Source: Streptomyces sp. NBC_00193
GTDB taxonomy: Bacteria > Actinomycetota > Actinomycetes > Streptomycetales > Streptomycetaceae
Reading direction: 5' to 3'
NCBI RefSeq assembly: GCF_026342735.1
Contig: NZ_JAPEMM010000002.1
Location: 1,240,001-1,304,000, forward strand
Length of the DNA: 64,000 bases
Shown: positions 41,830 through 51,538 of the stretch, in pieces
Layout: the number at the start of each line of letters is the position of its first letter
Position numbering within the stretch: position 1 is the first letter of the stretch
Position numbers and translations under genes: made by a program
The notes under the pieces: generated by a model
Seen by the model: the letters and a program-made list of their open reading frames with translations, nothing else
What the model was told of the DNA's origin: nothing
Databases searched by the model: none

Positions 41830-43161
41830 TTGACCGACCACACCGATAACACCGCTGACACCAGCAACTCCCACACCACCGATTTCAGCACCCAGGGCGA
41901 CCTCTTCTTCGAGGCGTTCTTCGCGCTGCACCGCGGCCTGCCCCGGCAGTCCCCCGGTTCCGAGGCCACCACCCGCCACCTGCTGTCCCTGTGCGGACCG
42001 CTGCCCGAGCGGCCGCGCGCCCTGGACCTGGGCTGCGGTCCCGGCCCCAGCGCCCTGCTGCTCGCCGCCGAGGCGGGCGGCCTCGGGGCCGACGTCACCG
42101 CCGTCGACCTCCACGACGGCTTCCTCGACGAGCTCCGCGCCGCCGCCGCGGCCCGCGGGCTCACCGACCGCGTCCGCGCCGTCAAGGCGGACATCGGCGA
42201 CCTCTCCGACCGTCCGGACGGTTCTTTCGATCTCGTCTGGGCCGAGGGTTCCGCCTACAACATCGGCTTCGCCACCGCGCTCGCCCGGTGGAAGCGGCTG
42301 CTCGCCCCCGGCGGCACCCTGGTGCTGAGCGAGTGCGAATGGACCGTCGGCGAACCGTCCGCCGGGGTCCGCGCCTTCTGGGACCCGCACTACGCGCTGC
42401 GCTCCACCGCCCGCAACCTGGCCGCGATCCAGGCCGCCGGCTACCGGGTGCTCGCAATCCACCGGCAGCCCGACTCCGACTGGGCCGCCTACTACGGGCC
42501 CCTCGCCGAGCGGGTCGCCGCGGCCGCGGAACCCTCGGGTCCCGAAGCCGCGGCCGCGCTGGGCTTCGTACGCGAGGAGATCGACGTACGGGAGCGGCAC
42601 GGGCACGAGTACGGGTACACCGCCTACGTCCTGCGGCCGGTGACGGCCGGGGACGGCGGCGACTGGCCCGTCCGCCCCGAGGCGGACGGGGACGCGGCCG
42701 CCGTGCACGCGGTGCACACGGCCGCCTTCGGGACCCCGGCCGAGGCCGACCTCGTGGACGCGCTGCGCGCCGACGGCTCCTGGCTGCCCGGCCTCTCCTA
42801 CGTGGCCGAGGCCCCGGACGGGTCGGTCGCGGCGCACGCCCTGCTGACCCGCTGCACGGTCGACGGGGTGGCCGCGCTCGCCCTCGCCCCGGTGGCCGCG
42901 GCGCCCGCGCTCCAGCGCTCGGGCGCCGGCAGCGCGGTCGTACGGGCCCTGCTCGCGGCGGCCGCGGAGCGCGGGGAGAACCTCGTCCTCGTCCTCGGAC
43001 ATCCCGAGTACTACGGGCGCTTCGGGTTCGTGCCGGCTTCGCGCTTCGGGATCGAGGCGCCCTTCGAGGTGCCCGACGAGGCCATGATGGCGCTGGTGCT
43101 CGACGATTCGGTTCCGGTTCCCACGGGCACGATCAAGTACCCGGCCCCCTTCGGGGTTTGA
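41830..43161 (+). CDS. Methyltransferase-GNAT acetyltransferase fusion
   Basis: A 443-aa bifunctional-looking protein. Residues about 35-265 form a class I SAM methyltransferase (ALDLGCGPGPSALLLAAEAG, then FDLVWAEGSAYNIG). Residues about 280-443 form a GNAT acetyltransferase of the YhbS type (LQRSGAGSAVVRALLAAAAE, HPEYYGRFGFVPASRFGI). The start is TTG 41830. Both domains look complete. Substrates unknown; the fusion suggests the two modifications act on one molecule. Confidence 0.85.
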   Translation: MTDHTDNTADTSNSHTTDFSTQGDLFFEAFFALHRGLPRQSPGSEATTRHLLSLCGPLPERPRALDLGCGPGPSALLLAAEAGGLGADVTAVDLHDGFLDELRAAAAARGLTDRVRAVKADIGDLSDRPDGSFDLVWAEGSAYNIGFATALARWKRLLAPGGTLVLSECEWTVGEPSAGVRAFWDPHYALRSTARNLAAIQAAGYRVLAIHRQPDSDWAAYYGPLAERVAAAAEPSGPEAAAALGFVREEIDVRERHGHEYGYTAYVLRPVTAGDGGDWPVRPEADGDAAAVHAVHTAAFGTPAEADLVDALRADGSWLPGLSYVAEAPDGSVAAHALLTRCTVDGVAALALAPVAAAPALQRSGAGSAVVRALLAAAAERGENLVLVLGHPEYYGRFGFVPASRFGIEAPFEVPDEAMMALVLDDSVPVPTGTIKYPAPFGV

Positions 43162-43322
43162 TGCCGGGTCCGGCCCGCGGCCGGACGAACTGAGCGATCC
43201 GCATCCTCCGCCCCCCGCCGCATATCACGCGGCGGGGGGCGGACATGCGCGGATCACCGAAGTGGGGGGAATCCCCATTTGTACGGCAGACTGAAAGCCG
43301 AAGTCCGAAGCGAAGGATGGGT

Positions 43323-43922
43323 ATGCCGACCACACCAGCCACCGCCGCGAACAGCGCGACCACCGGCACCGGCGCTCAAGAACCGATCATGCTCGAACTG
43401 GTCGACGAGTCCGGCAACACCATCGGTACGGCGGAAAAGCTCTCCGCCCACCAGGCGCCGGGTCAGCTGCACCGGGCGTTCTCGGTGTTCCTCTTCGACG
43501 AGCAGGGCCGGATGCTGCTCCAGCAGCGCGCCCTCGGGAAGTACCACTCCCCCGGCGTCTGGTCGAACACGTGCTGCGGTCACCCCTACCCCGGGGAGTC
43601 GCCGTTCGCGGCTGCGGCCCGGCGGACCCACGAGGAGCTGGGGCTGTCGCCCTCGCTGCTCGCGGAGGCGGGGACGGTCCGCTACAACCATCCGGACCCG
43701 GCTTCGGGACTGGTGGAGCAGGAGTACAACCACCTGTTCGTGGGACTCGCGCAGCGGTCGGTGCGGCCGGATCCGGAGGAGATCGCGGACACCGCCTTCG
43801 TGACCGCGGAGGAACTCGCGAAGCGGCACGCCGAGGTGCCGTTCTCGGCCTGGTTCATGACCGTGCTGGACGCGGCCCGGCCCGCGATCCGCGAGTTGAC
43901 GGGCGACGCGGCGGGCTGGTAG
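43323..43922 (+). CDS. idi: Isopentenyl-diphosphate isomerase, type 1
   Basis: A 199-aa Nudix-fold isomerase interconverting IPP and DMAPP. The catalytic cysteine is in NTCCGHP (residues 83-89) and the glutamate in LVEQEYNHLF; the Nudix-like RRTHEELGL is present. GAAGG lies 6 nt before ATG 43323; ATG 43317 is in frame but too close to the SD. It supplies DMAPP for the isoprenoid (hopanoid) genes on the same chromosome segment. Confidence 0.95.
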   Translation: MPTTPATAANSATTGTGAQEPIMLELVDESGNTIGTAEKLSAHQAPGQLHRAFSVFLFDEQGRMLLQQRALGKYHSPGVWSNTCCGHPYPGESPFAAAARRTHEELGLSPSLLAEAGTVRYNHPDPASGLVEQEYNHLFVGLAQRSVRPDPEEIADTAFVTAEELAKRHAEVPFSAWFMTVLDAARPAIRELTGDAAGW

Positions 43923-43927
43923 CCGCT

Positions 43928-44482
43928 TCAGACCGCCGAGGTCGGAGTCGCCGCGGGTGTGGCGAGGGCCGTGGTGAGCGGCAGCGCCGCCCAGATCACC
44001 TTGCCGCCCGTGGAGGTGTGCTCCACGTCGCAGACCCCGCCGGCCTCCAGCGTGATCTCCCGGACGAGGAGGAGGCCGCGGCCGCCGGTCTGGCCGAAAT
44101 CGGCCTCCAGCGCCTTGGGGCGGTACGGGTGGTTGTCCTCGACGGCCACCCGTACCCACTCCCGGCCGATGGCGACCTCCACCGCGACCTCCGGCGAGAG
44201 CAGGGCCGCGTGCCGGACCGAGTTCGTCACCAGCTCGGAGACGATCAGCAGCAGGGAGTAGACCAGGTCCCGGTCGGCCGGCACCTCCTGCCGGCCGAGC
44301 AGGTCACGGACCGCACGGCGGGCCTGCGGAACGGATTCTTCTACTGCGGGTGCCGTGAATCGCCACACTCCTTCGTACGCGAGGGGGGCGGCCGCGACCT
44401 CCGGCTCCTCCCCCTTGACTGGCGGGACGCTCCCGCTCACATCCATCTCCCGGCCCCCGTCTTCACGCTCGATCGTCTGCAC
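43928..44482 (-). CDS. Anti-sigma-factor-type (RsbW-like) ATP-binding protein
   Basis: A 184-aa protein with a GHKL ATPase domain of the HATPase_c_2 type. The N-box is IVSELVTNSVRHA, and the G-boxes are VAVEDNHPYRP and TGGRGLLLVREI. Streptomyces has many such stand-alone kinase-like proteins; a few act as anti-sigma or anti-anti-sigma kinases. It converges on idi, with only 5 nt between the stop codons. The start is uncertain: GTG 44482 has no SD, while ATG 44446 has GGAG very close. Confidence 0.85.
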   Translation of the reverse strand: MQTIEREDGGREMDVSGSVPPVKGEEPEVAAAPLAYEGVWRFTAPAVEESVPQARRAVRDLLGRQEVPADRDLVYSLLLIVSELVTNSVRHAALLSPEVAVEVAIGREWVRVAVEDNHPYRPKALEADFGQTGGRGLLLVREITLEAGGVCDVEHTSTGGKVIWAALPLTTALATPAATPTSAV

Positions 44483-44576
44483 ACGTCAAGAGTGGGGACC
44501 GGACCGCTCCGCGCCGGACCACTGACCAGAAGTCAGCATCAATCGGACACTTTCTGACCGCTGGCGTATGACAGAG

Positions 44577-45269
44577 TCAGTTGTTCGACCGTTCCTGATC
44601 TTCTGGGGGCAGCTTCTCGGCCGCCTCGGGCGTCTCGGGTGCCGCCACTCCCGCCCCCGCAGGCGTCACCGGAACCTCGTCGTCCCTGACCAAGCCCAGG
44701 ATGCGGCGGGCTCCCATGCCCACGGCGATCAGACTCAGGCCGTCGAACAGCAGCGCGAGGGAGAAGAACGCTCCGATCACGTACAGGCTGCTGCCGGGCC
44801 AGTTGGCGAGGATCAGGAGGCCCAGCAGGATGCCGAAGGCGCCCTGGACCAGGGTCAGCCCCAGGTGCGCGCCGCGCACCACGACGGCCCCGGCCAGCCG
44901 GAACACCCCGCCGGTGAGGAAGAGCAGCGCGGCGAACATGGTGAGCGCCTCCGCGCTCGCCTCCGGGCGGCGCAGGATCACGAAGCCCGCCGCGATGTTG
45001 ATCGCGGCGACGATGACGGCGAGCCAGAAGTAGTTGCTCTTGCGGGACTGGATCGCCTGGAGCAGGCCCACCACACCGCCGGCCAGCAGCAGCCAGCCGA
45101 AGAGGAACATCGTGGTCAGGGTGGCGACGCCGGTGTAGACGAGGCCCACGAGCCCGGCCACCACCAGGAGCGCCCCGAGCAGGGCCATCCACGCGAAACT
45201 GCGGCTGACCTTCTCCTTGTCGGCCTTGACGGCCTGTGGACCCGTACGGCCCGCACGGTCTGCGGCCAT
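44577..45269 (-). CDS. HdeD/DUF308-family membrane protein
   Basis: A 230-aa membrane protein with about six TM helices, arranged as repeated pairs (MALLGALLVVAGLVGLVYTG, MFLFGWLLLAGGVVGLLQAI and so on). The pattern matches HdeD-like acid-resistance/DUF308 proteins. Cytoplasmic tails are charged at the N-terminus and Pro/Glu-rich at the C-terminus. Function in actinobacteria is unclear. No operon partner. Confidence 0.82.
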   Translation of the reverse strand: MAADRAGRTGPQAVKADKEKVSRSFAWMALLGALLVVAGLVGLVYTGVATLTTMFLFGWLLLAGGVVGLLQAIQSRKSNYFWLAVIVAAINIAAGFVILRRPEASAEALTMFAALLFLTGGVFRLAGAVVVRGAHLGLTLVQGAFGILLGLLILANWPGSSLYVIGAFFSLALLFDGLSLIAVGMGARRILGLVRDDEVPVTPAGAGVAAPETPEAAEKLPPEDQERSNN

Positions 45270-45394
45270 GGACGCGCCACCTTTCAGCTGCCCCCGACGG
45301 ACCCTCGGACCCCGCGACTGCCTGCCGGTCCACCGAGCTGCCGGTGACCGGTCTCTTGATCATAGGTTCGACCGTCCGGGATAGCATCCGGCGC

Positions 45395-46144
45395 ATGGAC
45401 GCCGCCCTGCTCTCCTCCGTCGCCGACGGGGTCGCCACCGTCGTGATCTCGCACCCCGCCAAGCGCAACGCCATGACCGCCGCGATGTGGCGCGGGCTGC
45501 CGGAGCTGCTGGCCGGGCTCGCGGCGGATCCCGCCGTACGGGTGCTGGTCCTGACGGGGGCCGGCGAGACCTTCTGCGCGGGCGCCGACATCTCCTCGCT
45601 GACCGGGGACGAGGACCCGCAGGCCCTGTCCGTGGCGGCGGAGGAGGCGCTCGCCGCCTTCCCCAAGCCCACGCTGGCCGCGATCCGCGGGTTCTGCGTG
45701 GGCGGCGGCAGCCAGCTGGCCGCCGCCTGCGACCTGCGCTTCGCCGAGGAGGGGGCCTCCTTCGGGGTGACGCCGGCGAGACTGGGCATCGTGTACCCGG
45801 CCTCGTCCACCCGGCGCCTCGCGTCCCTGGTGGGCCCGTCGGCCGCCAAGTACCTCCTCTTCTCAGCCGAGTTGATCGACGCGGAGCGGGCGCTGCGCAC
45901 CGGCCTGCTGGACGAACTGCTGCCGGTGGGACAACTGGCCAAGCGGGTGGCTGAGTTCACCCGGATCCTGGCCACGCGCTCGCGGCTCACGCAGACTTCG
46001 GCGAAGGAGTTCGTGGACGGCCGCACGGACCGGGACGGGTACTGGGCGGCACAGGCCGCCGGAAGCGGCGACACCGCCGAGGGGGTCGCCGCATTCCTGG
46101 AGCGGCGCGCGCCCGCCTTTACCTGGACTCCGCCGAAGGCTTGA
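45395..46144 (+). CDS. Enoyl-CoA hydratase/isomerase family protein
   Basis: A 249-aa crotonase-fold protein. The oxyanion-hole segments are ETFCAGADISSL and GFCVGGGSQLA, with the third segment FGVTPARLGIVYPASST. A start at ATG 45395 gives the typical N-terminus with HPAKRNAMTAAMWRGL. It should act on acyl-CoAs, but hydratase versus isomerase activity cannot be fixed from sequence. The 3' end overlaps the convergent DJ-1 gene by 26 nt. Confidence 0.88.
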   Translation: MDAALLSSVADGVATVVISHPAKRNAMTAAMWRGLPELLAGLAADPAVRVLVLTGAGETFCAGADISSLTGDEDPQALSVAAEEALAAFPKPTLAAIRGFCVGGGSQLAAACDLRFAEEGASFGVTPARLGIVYPASSTRRLASLVGPSAAKYLLFSAELIDAERALRTGLLDELLPVGQLAKRVAEFTRILATRSRLTQTSAKEFVDGRTDRDGYWAAQAAGSGDTAEGVAAFLERRAPAFTWTPPKA

Positions 46145-46757
46145 ACGCACGCAGCCGCGCGACGATGTCGGCGGGTGCCTTCTCGGGGGAACCCGCGTCG
46201 TAGGGCGGCTGCGGGTCGTACTCGGTCATCAGCTGGACCGTCTGCGCGTACGCGTCCCCGGCGAGGCGGCCGAGCAGCGTGAGCCCCATGTCTATGCCCG
46301 AGGACACCCCGGCGGCCGTCACGTACTTCCCGTCGAAGACCACGCGCTCCCCGGTGGGCTCCGCCCCGAAGCGGGTCAGCTCGTCGACGTACAGCCAGTG
46401 GCTGGTGGCCCGCCGCCCTTCGAGCAGGCCCGCGGCGGCGAGCAGGAGCGAGCCGGTGCAGACGGAGGTGGTCCAGGTCGTGGTGGCGTCGACGGCCCGC
46501 AGCCAGTCGAGGACCACGGGATTCTTCATCTCCACGTCGGGGGCCGGCCCGCCGGGCACGATGACGATGTCCGGCCGCGTCACCTCGCCGAGCCCCTTGT
46601 CGGCGACGAGTGCGAGCGATCCGTTGTCGGTCCGTACGGGCCCGGGCCGCTCGGAGACGAAGACGGTCTCGGCACCGTCGAGCCGGCCGAGGGTGTCGAA
46701 GGGCCCGATGGCGTCGAGGGCGGTGAACCGGTCGTAGAGCAGTACGGCGATCTGCAT
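46119..46757 (-). CDS. DJ-1/PfpI-family protein (isocyanide hydratase-like)
   Basis: A 212-aa DJ-1/PfpI-fold protein. The nucleophile cysteine is in TTSVCTGSLLLAAAGLLEG, with DIVIVPGGP before it and VSSGIDMGLTLL after it. It most resembles isocyanide-hydratase-type members rather than proteases. A GlxA-type regulator carrying a similar domain lies 45 nt upstream in the same direction, suggesting one unit. Substrate unknown. Confidence 0.85.
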   Translation of the reverse strand: MQIAVLLYDRFTALDAIGPFDTLGRLDGAETVFVSERPGPVRTDNGSLALVADKGLGEVTRPDIVIVPGGPAPDVEMKNPVVLDWLRAVDATTTWTTSVCTGSLLLAAAGLLEGRRATSHWLYVDELTRFGAEPTGERVVFDGKYVTAAGVSSGIDMGLTLLGRLAGDAYAQTVQLMTEYDPQPPYDAGSPEKAPADIVARLRAFKPSAESR

Positions 46758-46802
46758 GGCTCCTCCGGAGCGGTGGTCGGGCTCGGTTTTTGGGATGGGG
46801 GG

Positions 46803-47783
46803 TCAGGCGTCAGGGGTCGGCTGTGGCGGGATGCCGAAGCGGCGGCGGTATTCGGCCGGGGGCTGGCCCAGGGCCCTCAAGAACGCGCGGCGCAGGGCCT
46901 CGGGGTTGCCGTAGCCGCAGGTCCGGGAGATCTGGGCGACGCCCTCGGCGCCCTCCTCCAGCAGCCGCCGCGCGTGCTCGACCCGCACCCGCTCCACGTA
47001 CCGACCCGGTGTCACGCCCGTTTCCGCCCGGAAGGACCGCGCGAAGTGCCGGGGCGACAGCGCGGCCCGCGCGGCGAGGGCCTCCACGCTCAGGTCTTCC
47101 CCCGGGTGCTCCGTTATCCAGTGCTGCACCTCCCGCAGCGGCTCCCGCGACGCCGTCTGCGCCGCGAGCTGCGCGCTGAACTGCGCCTGGTTGCCGGGCC
47201 GCCGCAGGAAGACCACCAGGTGCCGCGCGACGGACAGCGCCAGTTCCCGACCATGGTCCTCCTCCACCAGCGCCAGCGCGAGGTCGATGCCCGCCGTGAC
47301 ACCGGCCGAGGTGGACACCGGCCCGTCGCGGACGTAGATCGGGTCGGGTTCCACAGTGACGGCCGGGTAGTCCCGGGCCATCTGCTCGCACACGTACCAG
47401 TGGGTCGTCGCGCGCCGTCCGTCCAGCAGCCCGGCCTCGGCCAGCAGCAGGCCGCCGGTGCACACCGACACCAGCCGCTGCGCGGAGCCGCCGTACGCGC
47501 GGAGCCAGTCCGTGATCTCCGGCGCGAAGTCCCCCGTGTACCGGCCTCCCGGCACCAGCAGGGTGGTCCCGGCGCCCGGGCGCTCGCTCTCCAGCTCCCC
47601 GTCCGGGACCAGCCGCAGTCCGCTGCTCGTGCGGACCGGGGCCCCGCCCGGCGAGACGGTGCGGAGCGCGTACCGCGCCGGTCCGGGGTGGCGGTCGGCG
47701 CCGGAGAAGACCTCCATCGGCCCCGTGACATCCAGGCTCTGCACGCCGTCGTAGAGGACGACGAGCACGTTTCGCGACGACAT
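46803..47783 (-). CDS. GlxA-type AraC-family regulator
   Basis: A 326-aa transcriptional regulator. The N-terminal DJ-1-like sensing domain has LVSVCTGGLLLAEAGLLDGR, and the C-terminal AraC DNA-binding domain has LSPRHFARSFRAETGVTPGR and ISRTCGYGNPEALRRAF. ATG 47783 gives MSSRNVLVVLYDG. It probably controls itself and the adjacent DJ-1 gene. Ligand unknown. Confidence 0.88.
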   Translation of the reverse strand: MSSRNVLVVLYDGVQSLDVTGPMEVFSGADRHPGPARYALRTVSPGGAPVRTSSGLRLVPDGELESERPGAGTTLLVPGGRYTGDFAPEITDWLRAYGGSAQRLVSVCTGGLLLAEAGLLDGRRATTHWYVCEQMARDYPAVTVEPDPIYVRDGPVSTSAGVTAGIDLALALVEEDHGRELALSVARHLVVFLRRPGNQAQFSAQLAAQTASREPLREVQHWITEHPGEDLSVEALAARAALSPRHFARSFRAETGVTPGRYVERVRVEHARRLLEEGAEGVAQISRTCGYGNPEALRRAFLRALGQPPAEYRRRFGIPPQPTPDA

Positions 47784-47856
47784 GGCCCCATCGTGTGACA
47801 CCCCGCGCGATGGCCGCAATGACGCACACCCCACCTATCCGGCCATACGGGTCCGG

Positions 47857-49230
47857 GTGCGATCCTGTCTGCGCCCTGCCGACGGCCCTGCCCCCGGCCC
47901 GGCGGCCCGCCACCGCGTCCCCGTACGCTCTCCTCTTCTCCTCCCCCTCGCTCCGGAGCCCGTCCTGTACCCCGTCACCGCCGCATGCCTGTCCGTCGCC
48001 CTCCTCCTCGGGGTGCTGGCCTTCGCCGTCCTGCGCCCGCGCGGGCTGCCGGAGGCCGCGGCCGCCGTGCCCGCTGCCGGTCTGCTCGTCGTGCTGGGCG
48101 TCGTACCGCCGGATGACGCGTGGGCGCAGACCCGTGAGCTGCTGCCGGTGGTCGGGTTCCTCGCTGTGATCCTGGCGCTGGCCCGGCTCTGCGCCGACGA
48201 GGGGCTGTTCAAGGCCGCCGGCGCCGCGGTGGCCCGGCGGGCGGCCGGGCGGGGGCCGGTGGCGCTGCTCGGCGGGGTGTTCGCCGTCGCCTCGGTCGTC
48301 ACCGCCGCGCTGAGCCTGGACGCGACCGTGGTGCTGCTGACCCCGGTGGTGCTCGCGACCGCCTCCCGGCTGGGGGCCCGCCCACGCCCGCACGTCTACG
48401 CGACCGCGCACCTGGCGAACTCCGCCTCGCTCCTCCTGCCGGTCTCCAACCTCACCAATCTGCTCGCCTTCGCCGCGAGCGGGCTCTCCTTCACCCGGTT
48501 CGCCGCGCTCATGACCCTGCCCTGGCTGGCGGCCATCGGCGTGGAGTACGCGGTGTTCCGGCGCTTCTTCCGTGGTGACCTGGCGGCGGCCCCGGAGCAC
48601 GTGCCCGAGGCCGTCGAGCCGGCGCCGCTGCCCCGGTTCGCCGCCGGGGTGCTCGCGCTGACCCTGGCCGGCTTCGCGCTCGCCTCCTTCGCGGGGGCCA
48701 GCCCCGCCTGGGCGGCGCTGGCGGGCACGCTCGCCCTGGCCGTACGGGCGCTGCGGCGCCGGGAGACCACCCCGGCGGCGATCCTGGGCTCCACGGCGCC
48801 GGCCTTCTGCCTGTTCGTGCTGGCCCTGGGGGTGGTGGTGCGTGCGGTCGTGGACCACGGGCTCGGGGACGGCCTGGAGTGGGTGACCCCGGCCGGGGAT
48901 TCGCTGCCGGCGCTGCTCGCGGTGGCGGCGGTGGCCGCCGTACTGGCCAACCTGATCAACAACCTGCCCGCGGTACTGGCCCTGCTCCCGGTGGCCTCGG
49001 CCGGCGGCGCGGGGCCGGTGCTGGCCGTGCTGATCGGGGTGAACATCGGGCCGAACCTGACCTACGCGGGGTCCCTGGCCACGCTGCTGTGGCGGCGGAT
49101 CCTGCACACGGACGGGTACGACGGCGTCAGGCTCGGGGACTTCACCCGGCTCGGCGTGCTGACCACCGTGCCCGCCCTCGCCGCCTCGGTGACGGCCCTG
49201 TGGGCGGGTCTCCGGCTCATCGGTGCGTGA
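47857..49230 (+). CDS. SLC13/ArsB-like anion carrier
   Basis: A membrane protein of about 457 aa (GTG 47857; the start is uncertain, since no strong SD or ATG precedes the first helix) with about eleven TM helices. Motifs typical of the ArsB/SLC13 ion-transporter superfamily are LSLDATVVLLTPVVLATASR, LANSASLLLPVSNLTNLLAF and LANLINNLPAVLALLPV. The substrate could be arsenite, a dicarboxylate or another anion. It is divergent from the GlxA gene. Confidence 0.85.
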   Translation: MRSCLRPADGPAPGPAARHRVPVRSPLLLPLAPEPVLYPVTAACLSVALLLGVLAFAVLRPRGLPEAAAAVPAAGLLVVLGVVPPDDAWAQTRELLPVVGFLAVILALARLCADEGLFKAAGAAVARRAAGRGPVALLGGVFAVASVVTAALSLDATVVLLTPVVLATASRLGARPRPHVYATAHLANSASLLLPVSNLTNLLAFAASGLSFTRFAALMTLPWLAAIGVEYAVFRRFFRGDLAAAPEHVPEAVEPAPLPRFAAGVLALTLAGFALASFAGASPAWAALAGTLALAVRALRRRETTPAAILGSTAPAFCLFVLALGVVVRAVVDHGLGDGLEWVTPAGDSLPALLAVAAVAAVLANLINNLPAVLALLPVASAGGAGPVLAVLIGVNIGPNLTYAGSLATLLWRRILHTDGYDGVRLGDFTRLGVLTTVPALAASVTALWAGLRLIGA

Positions 49231-49304
49231 CCCCGCCTGCCGGCCCCCGCTCCGTCCCGGCCCCGGGACCGGGGCGCGCGGGGCGCGGATAGGATCGGGG
49301 CATC

Positions 49305-50942
49305 ATGACTGCAACCCTCGTCGCCAAGAAGCTCACCGCCGCGCACGGTGAGCGCACGCTCTTCGCCGATCTCGACCTCGTCGTCGCCCCCGGCGACGTC
49401 ATCGGCCTCGTCGGCGTCAACGGCGCCGGGAAGTCCACCCTGCTGCGGATGCTCGCCGGGCTGGACGCTCCCGAGACCGGTGAGCTGCGCCTCTCGCCGC
49501 CCACCGCCGCCGTCGGGCACCTCCCCCAGGAGCCGGAGCGGCGCCCCGGCGAGTCGATCCGCGAGTTCCTCGCCCGCCGTACCGGTGTGGCAGCGGCCCA
49601 GGCCGAGCTCGACGCGGCGACGCAGGGTCTCGTGGACGGCACCCCCGGCGCGGACGACGCGTACGCGGACGCCCTCGACCGGTGGCTGAACCTCGGCGGG
49701 GCCGACCTCGACGAGCGGGCCCTGCAGGTGGCCGACGACCTGGGGCTGTCCGTCGGCCTCGACCTGCCGATGACCGCGCTGTCCGGCGGCCAGGCCGCCC
49801 GCGCCGGCCTCGCCTCGCTGCTGCTCTCCCGCTACGACGTCTTCCTGCTCGACGAGCCCACCAACGACCTGGACCTCGACGGTCTGGAGCGCCTGGAGCA
49901 GTTCGTGAAGGGACTGCGCGCAGGCACCGTCGTCATCAGCCACGACCGCGAGTTCCTCACGCGCACCGTCACCAAGGTCCTCGAACTGGACCTGGCGCAG
50001 CAGCAGATCAACCTCTACGGCGGCGGCTACGACGCCTACCTGGCGGAGCGCGAGCGGGCCCGCAACCACGCCCGCGAGGAGTACGACGAGTACTCCGACA
50101 AGCGCTCCGCGCTGGAGGACCGGGCCGCGATGCAGCGCGGCTGGAGCGACAAGGGCGTCAAGAACTCCAAGCGCAAGGCCACCGACAACGACAAGTCCGC
50201 CAGGAAGGCCGCCGCCGACGCGAGCGAGAAGCAGGCCTCCAAGGCCCGCCAGACCCAGCGCGCGATCGAGCGGCTCGAAGTGGTCGACGAGCCGCGCAAG
50301 GAGTGGGAACTGCGCATGGAGATCGCGGCGGCCCCGCGCTCCGGCTCCGTGGTGGCCACCCTGCGCGAAGCGGCCGTCCAGCGGGGGGACTTCGCCTTCG
50401 GACCGGCGAGCCTGCAGATCGACTGGGCGGACCGGGTCGCCATCACCGGCGCCAACGGAGCAGGAAAGTCGACCCTGTTGGCCGTCCTCCTGGGCCGCCT
50501 CGCCCCGGACTCCGGCTCCGCCACCCTCGGCTCGGGCGTACGGATCGGCGAAGTCGACCAGGCCCGCGGCCTGTTCCTCGGCGACGAGCCGCTCATCGAC
50601 GCCTTCTGTGTCGCCGTGCCCGACACCGAGCCCGCCGAAGTCCGCACCCTGCTGGCCAAGTTCGGCCTGAAGGCGGCGCACGTGACCCGCCCGGCCGCCA
50701 CCCTCTCCCCCGGCGAGCGCACCCGGGCGGCCCTGGCGCTGCTCCAGGGGCGCGGGGTGAACCTGCTGGTGCTGGACGAGCCGACGAACCACCTCGACCT
50801 GCCGGCGATCGAGCAGCTGGAGTCCGCTCTCGAGTCCTACGAGGGCACCCTGCTGCTGGTCACCCACGACCGCCGGATGCTCGACGCGGTCCAGGTGACC
50901 CGCCGCATGCACGTCGCGGACGGCAAGGTCACCGAGCTGTAG
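49305..50942 (+). CDS. ABC-F family ATPase
   Basis: A 545-aa soluble protein with two ABC domains. Walker A motifs are GVNGAGKS (37-44) and GANGAGKSTLL, the signatures are LSGGQAARAGLASLLL and LSPGERTRAALALL, and DEPTNDLD and DEPTNHLD are both present. A charged linker (about residues 245-335) joins them. There are no membrane segments, so it acts on ribosomes (translation factor or antibiotic-resistance type) rather than in transport. The clear ATG is at 49305. Confidence 0.92.
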   Translation: MTATLVAKKLTAAHGERTLFADLDLVVAPGDVIGLVGVNGAGKSTLLRMLAGLDAPETGELRLSPPTAAVGHLPQEPERRPGESIREFLARRTGVAAAQAELDAATQGLVDGTPGADDAYADALDRWLNLGGADLDERALQVADDLGLSVGLDLPMTALSGGQAARAGLASLLLSRYDVFLLDEPTNDLDLDGLERLEQFVKGLRAGTVVISHDREFLTRTVTKVLELDLAQQQINLYGGGYDAYLAERERARNHAREEYDEYSDKRSALEDRAAMQRGWSDKGVKNSKRKATDNDKSARKAAADASEKQASKARQTQRAIERLEVVDEPRKEWELRMEIAAAPRSGSVVATLREAAVQRGDFAFGPASLQIDWADRVAITGANGAGKSTLLAVLLGRLAPDSGSATLGSGVRIGEVDQARGLFLGDEPLIDAFCVAVPDTEPAEVRTLLAKFGLKAAHVTRPAATLSPGERTRAALALLQGRGVNLLVLDEPTNHLDLPAIEQLESALESYEGTLLLVTHDRRMLDAVQVTRRMHVADGKVTEL

Positions 50943-51187
50943 ACCGGAGCCCCGCCCGAGATGCCGACCGGGTCGAGCGCGACTAGCCTTTGTGGGTGAG
51001 AGCCGCAACCGCGGAGCACGCCCCCATGGCAGGCCGTTCCACGTCGCCAGGGCGGGCGGACCTGTGCTTCCGCATGTTGGGCGGCCCTGCATCCGATTCC
51101 GCGCGGCCCGTCGCGTACGCGGCCCGCGGTTCCGTCCTCCACGCCTCGGAGAGGTTCGAGGAGGACGGGAGGAAAGGGAAATTTCTC
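50943..51187. other. Gap before the small secreted protein
   Basis: No gene seen. The AGGAAAGGGAA sequence just before 51188 is the SD region of the small secreted protein. The rest shows no clear structure. Confidence 0.4.
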
Positions 51188-51421
51188 ATGTTTGCACTGA
51201 GAGCGAAGCGCCTCTTCGTGGTCTCCGCCGCCGGTCTCCTGATGGCCGGCGGGGCCGCGCTCGGCACGGCGGGCACCGCATCGGCGGCGACCCCGGCCCA
51301 GCACGTCAGCTACAGCACCGGCGGTTGGGACCACGACCACGACAACGGCTGGCACCACGGCGGCTGGTGGGACGACGATGACGACTACGGCTACGGAGGT
51401 TACAACCACGGCGACTGCTGA
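51188..51421 (+). CDS. Small secreted Asp/His/Trp/Gly-rich protein
   Basis: A 77-aa exported protein. The signal peptide runs to about residue 33 (SASAATPA-like end). The mature tail is dominated by WDHDHDNGWHHGGWWDDDDD and YGYGGYNHGDC and ends in cysteine. Such a tail could bind metals or calcium, or cross-link by the terminal Cys. I know no family for it. The next gene converges on it. Confidence 0.7.
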   Translation: MFALRAKRLFVVSAAGLLMAGGAALGTAGTASAATPAQHVSYSTGGWDHDHDNGWHHGGWWDDDDDYGYGGYNHGDC

Positions 51422-51538
51422 CCCGCCCTCCAACCCGGACGTGCGCGACCCTGCCACAGGGCCGCGCACCCGGCTGCGCCGACGCGGAGTCAGCACCCCG
51501 CGCCGGCTCCGGTCGGGCCGTCAGCTCCCGTCGGGCCG

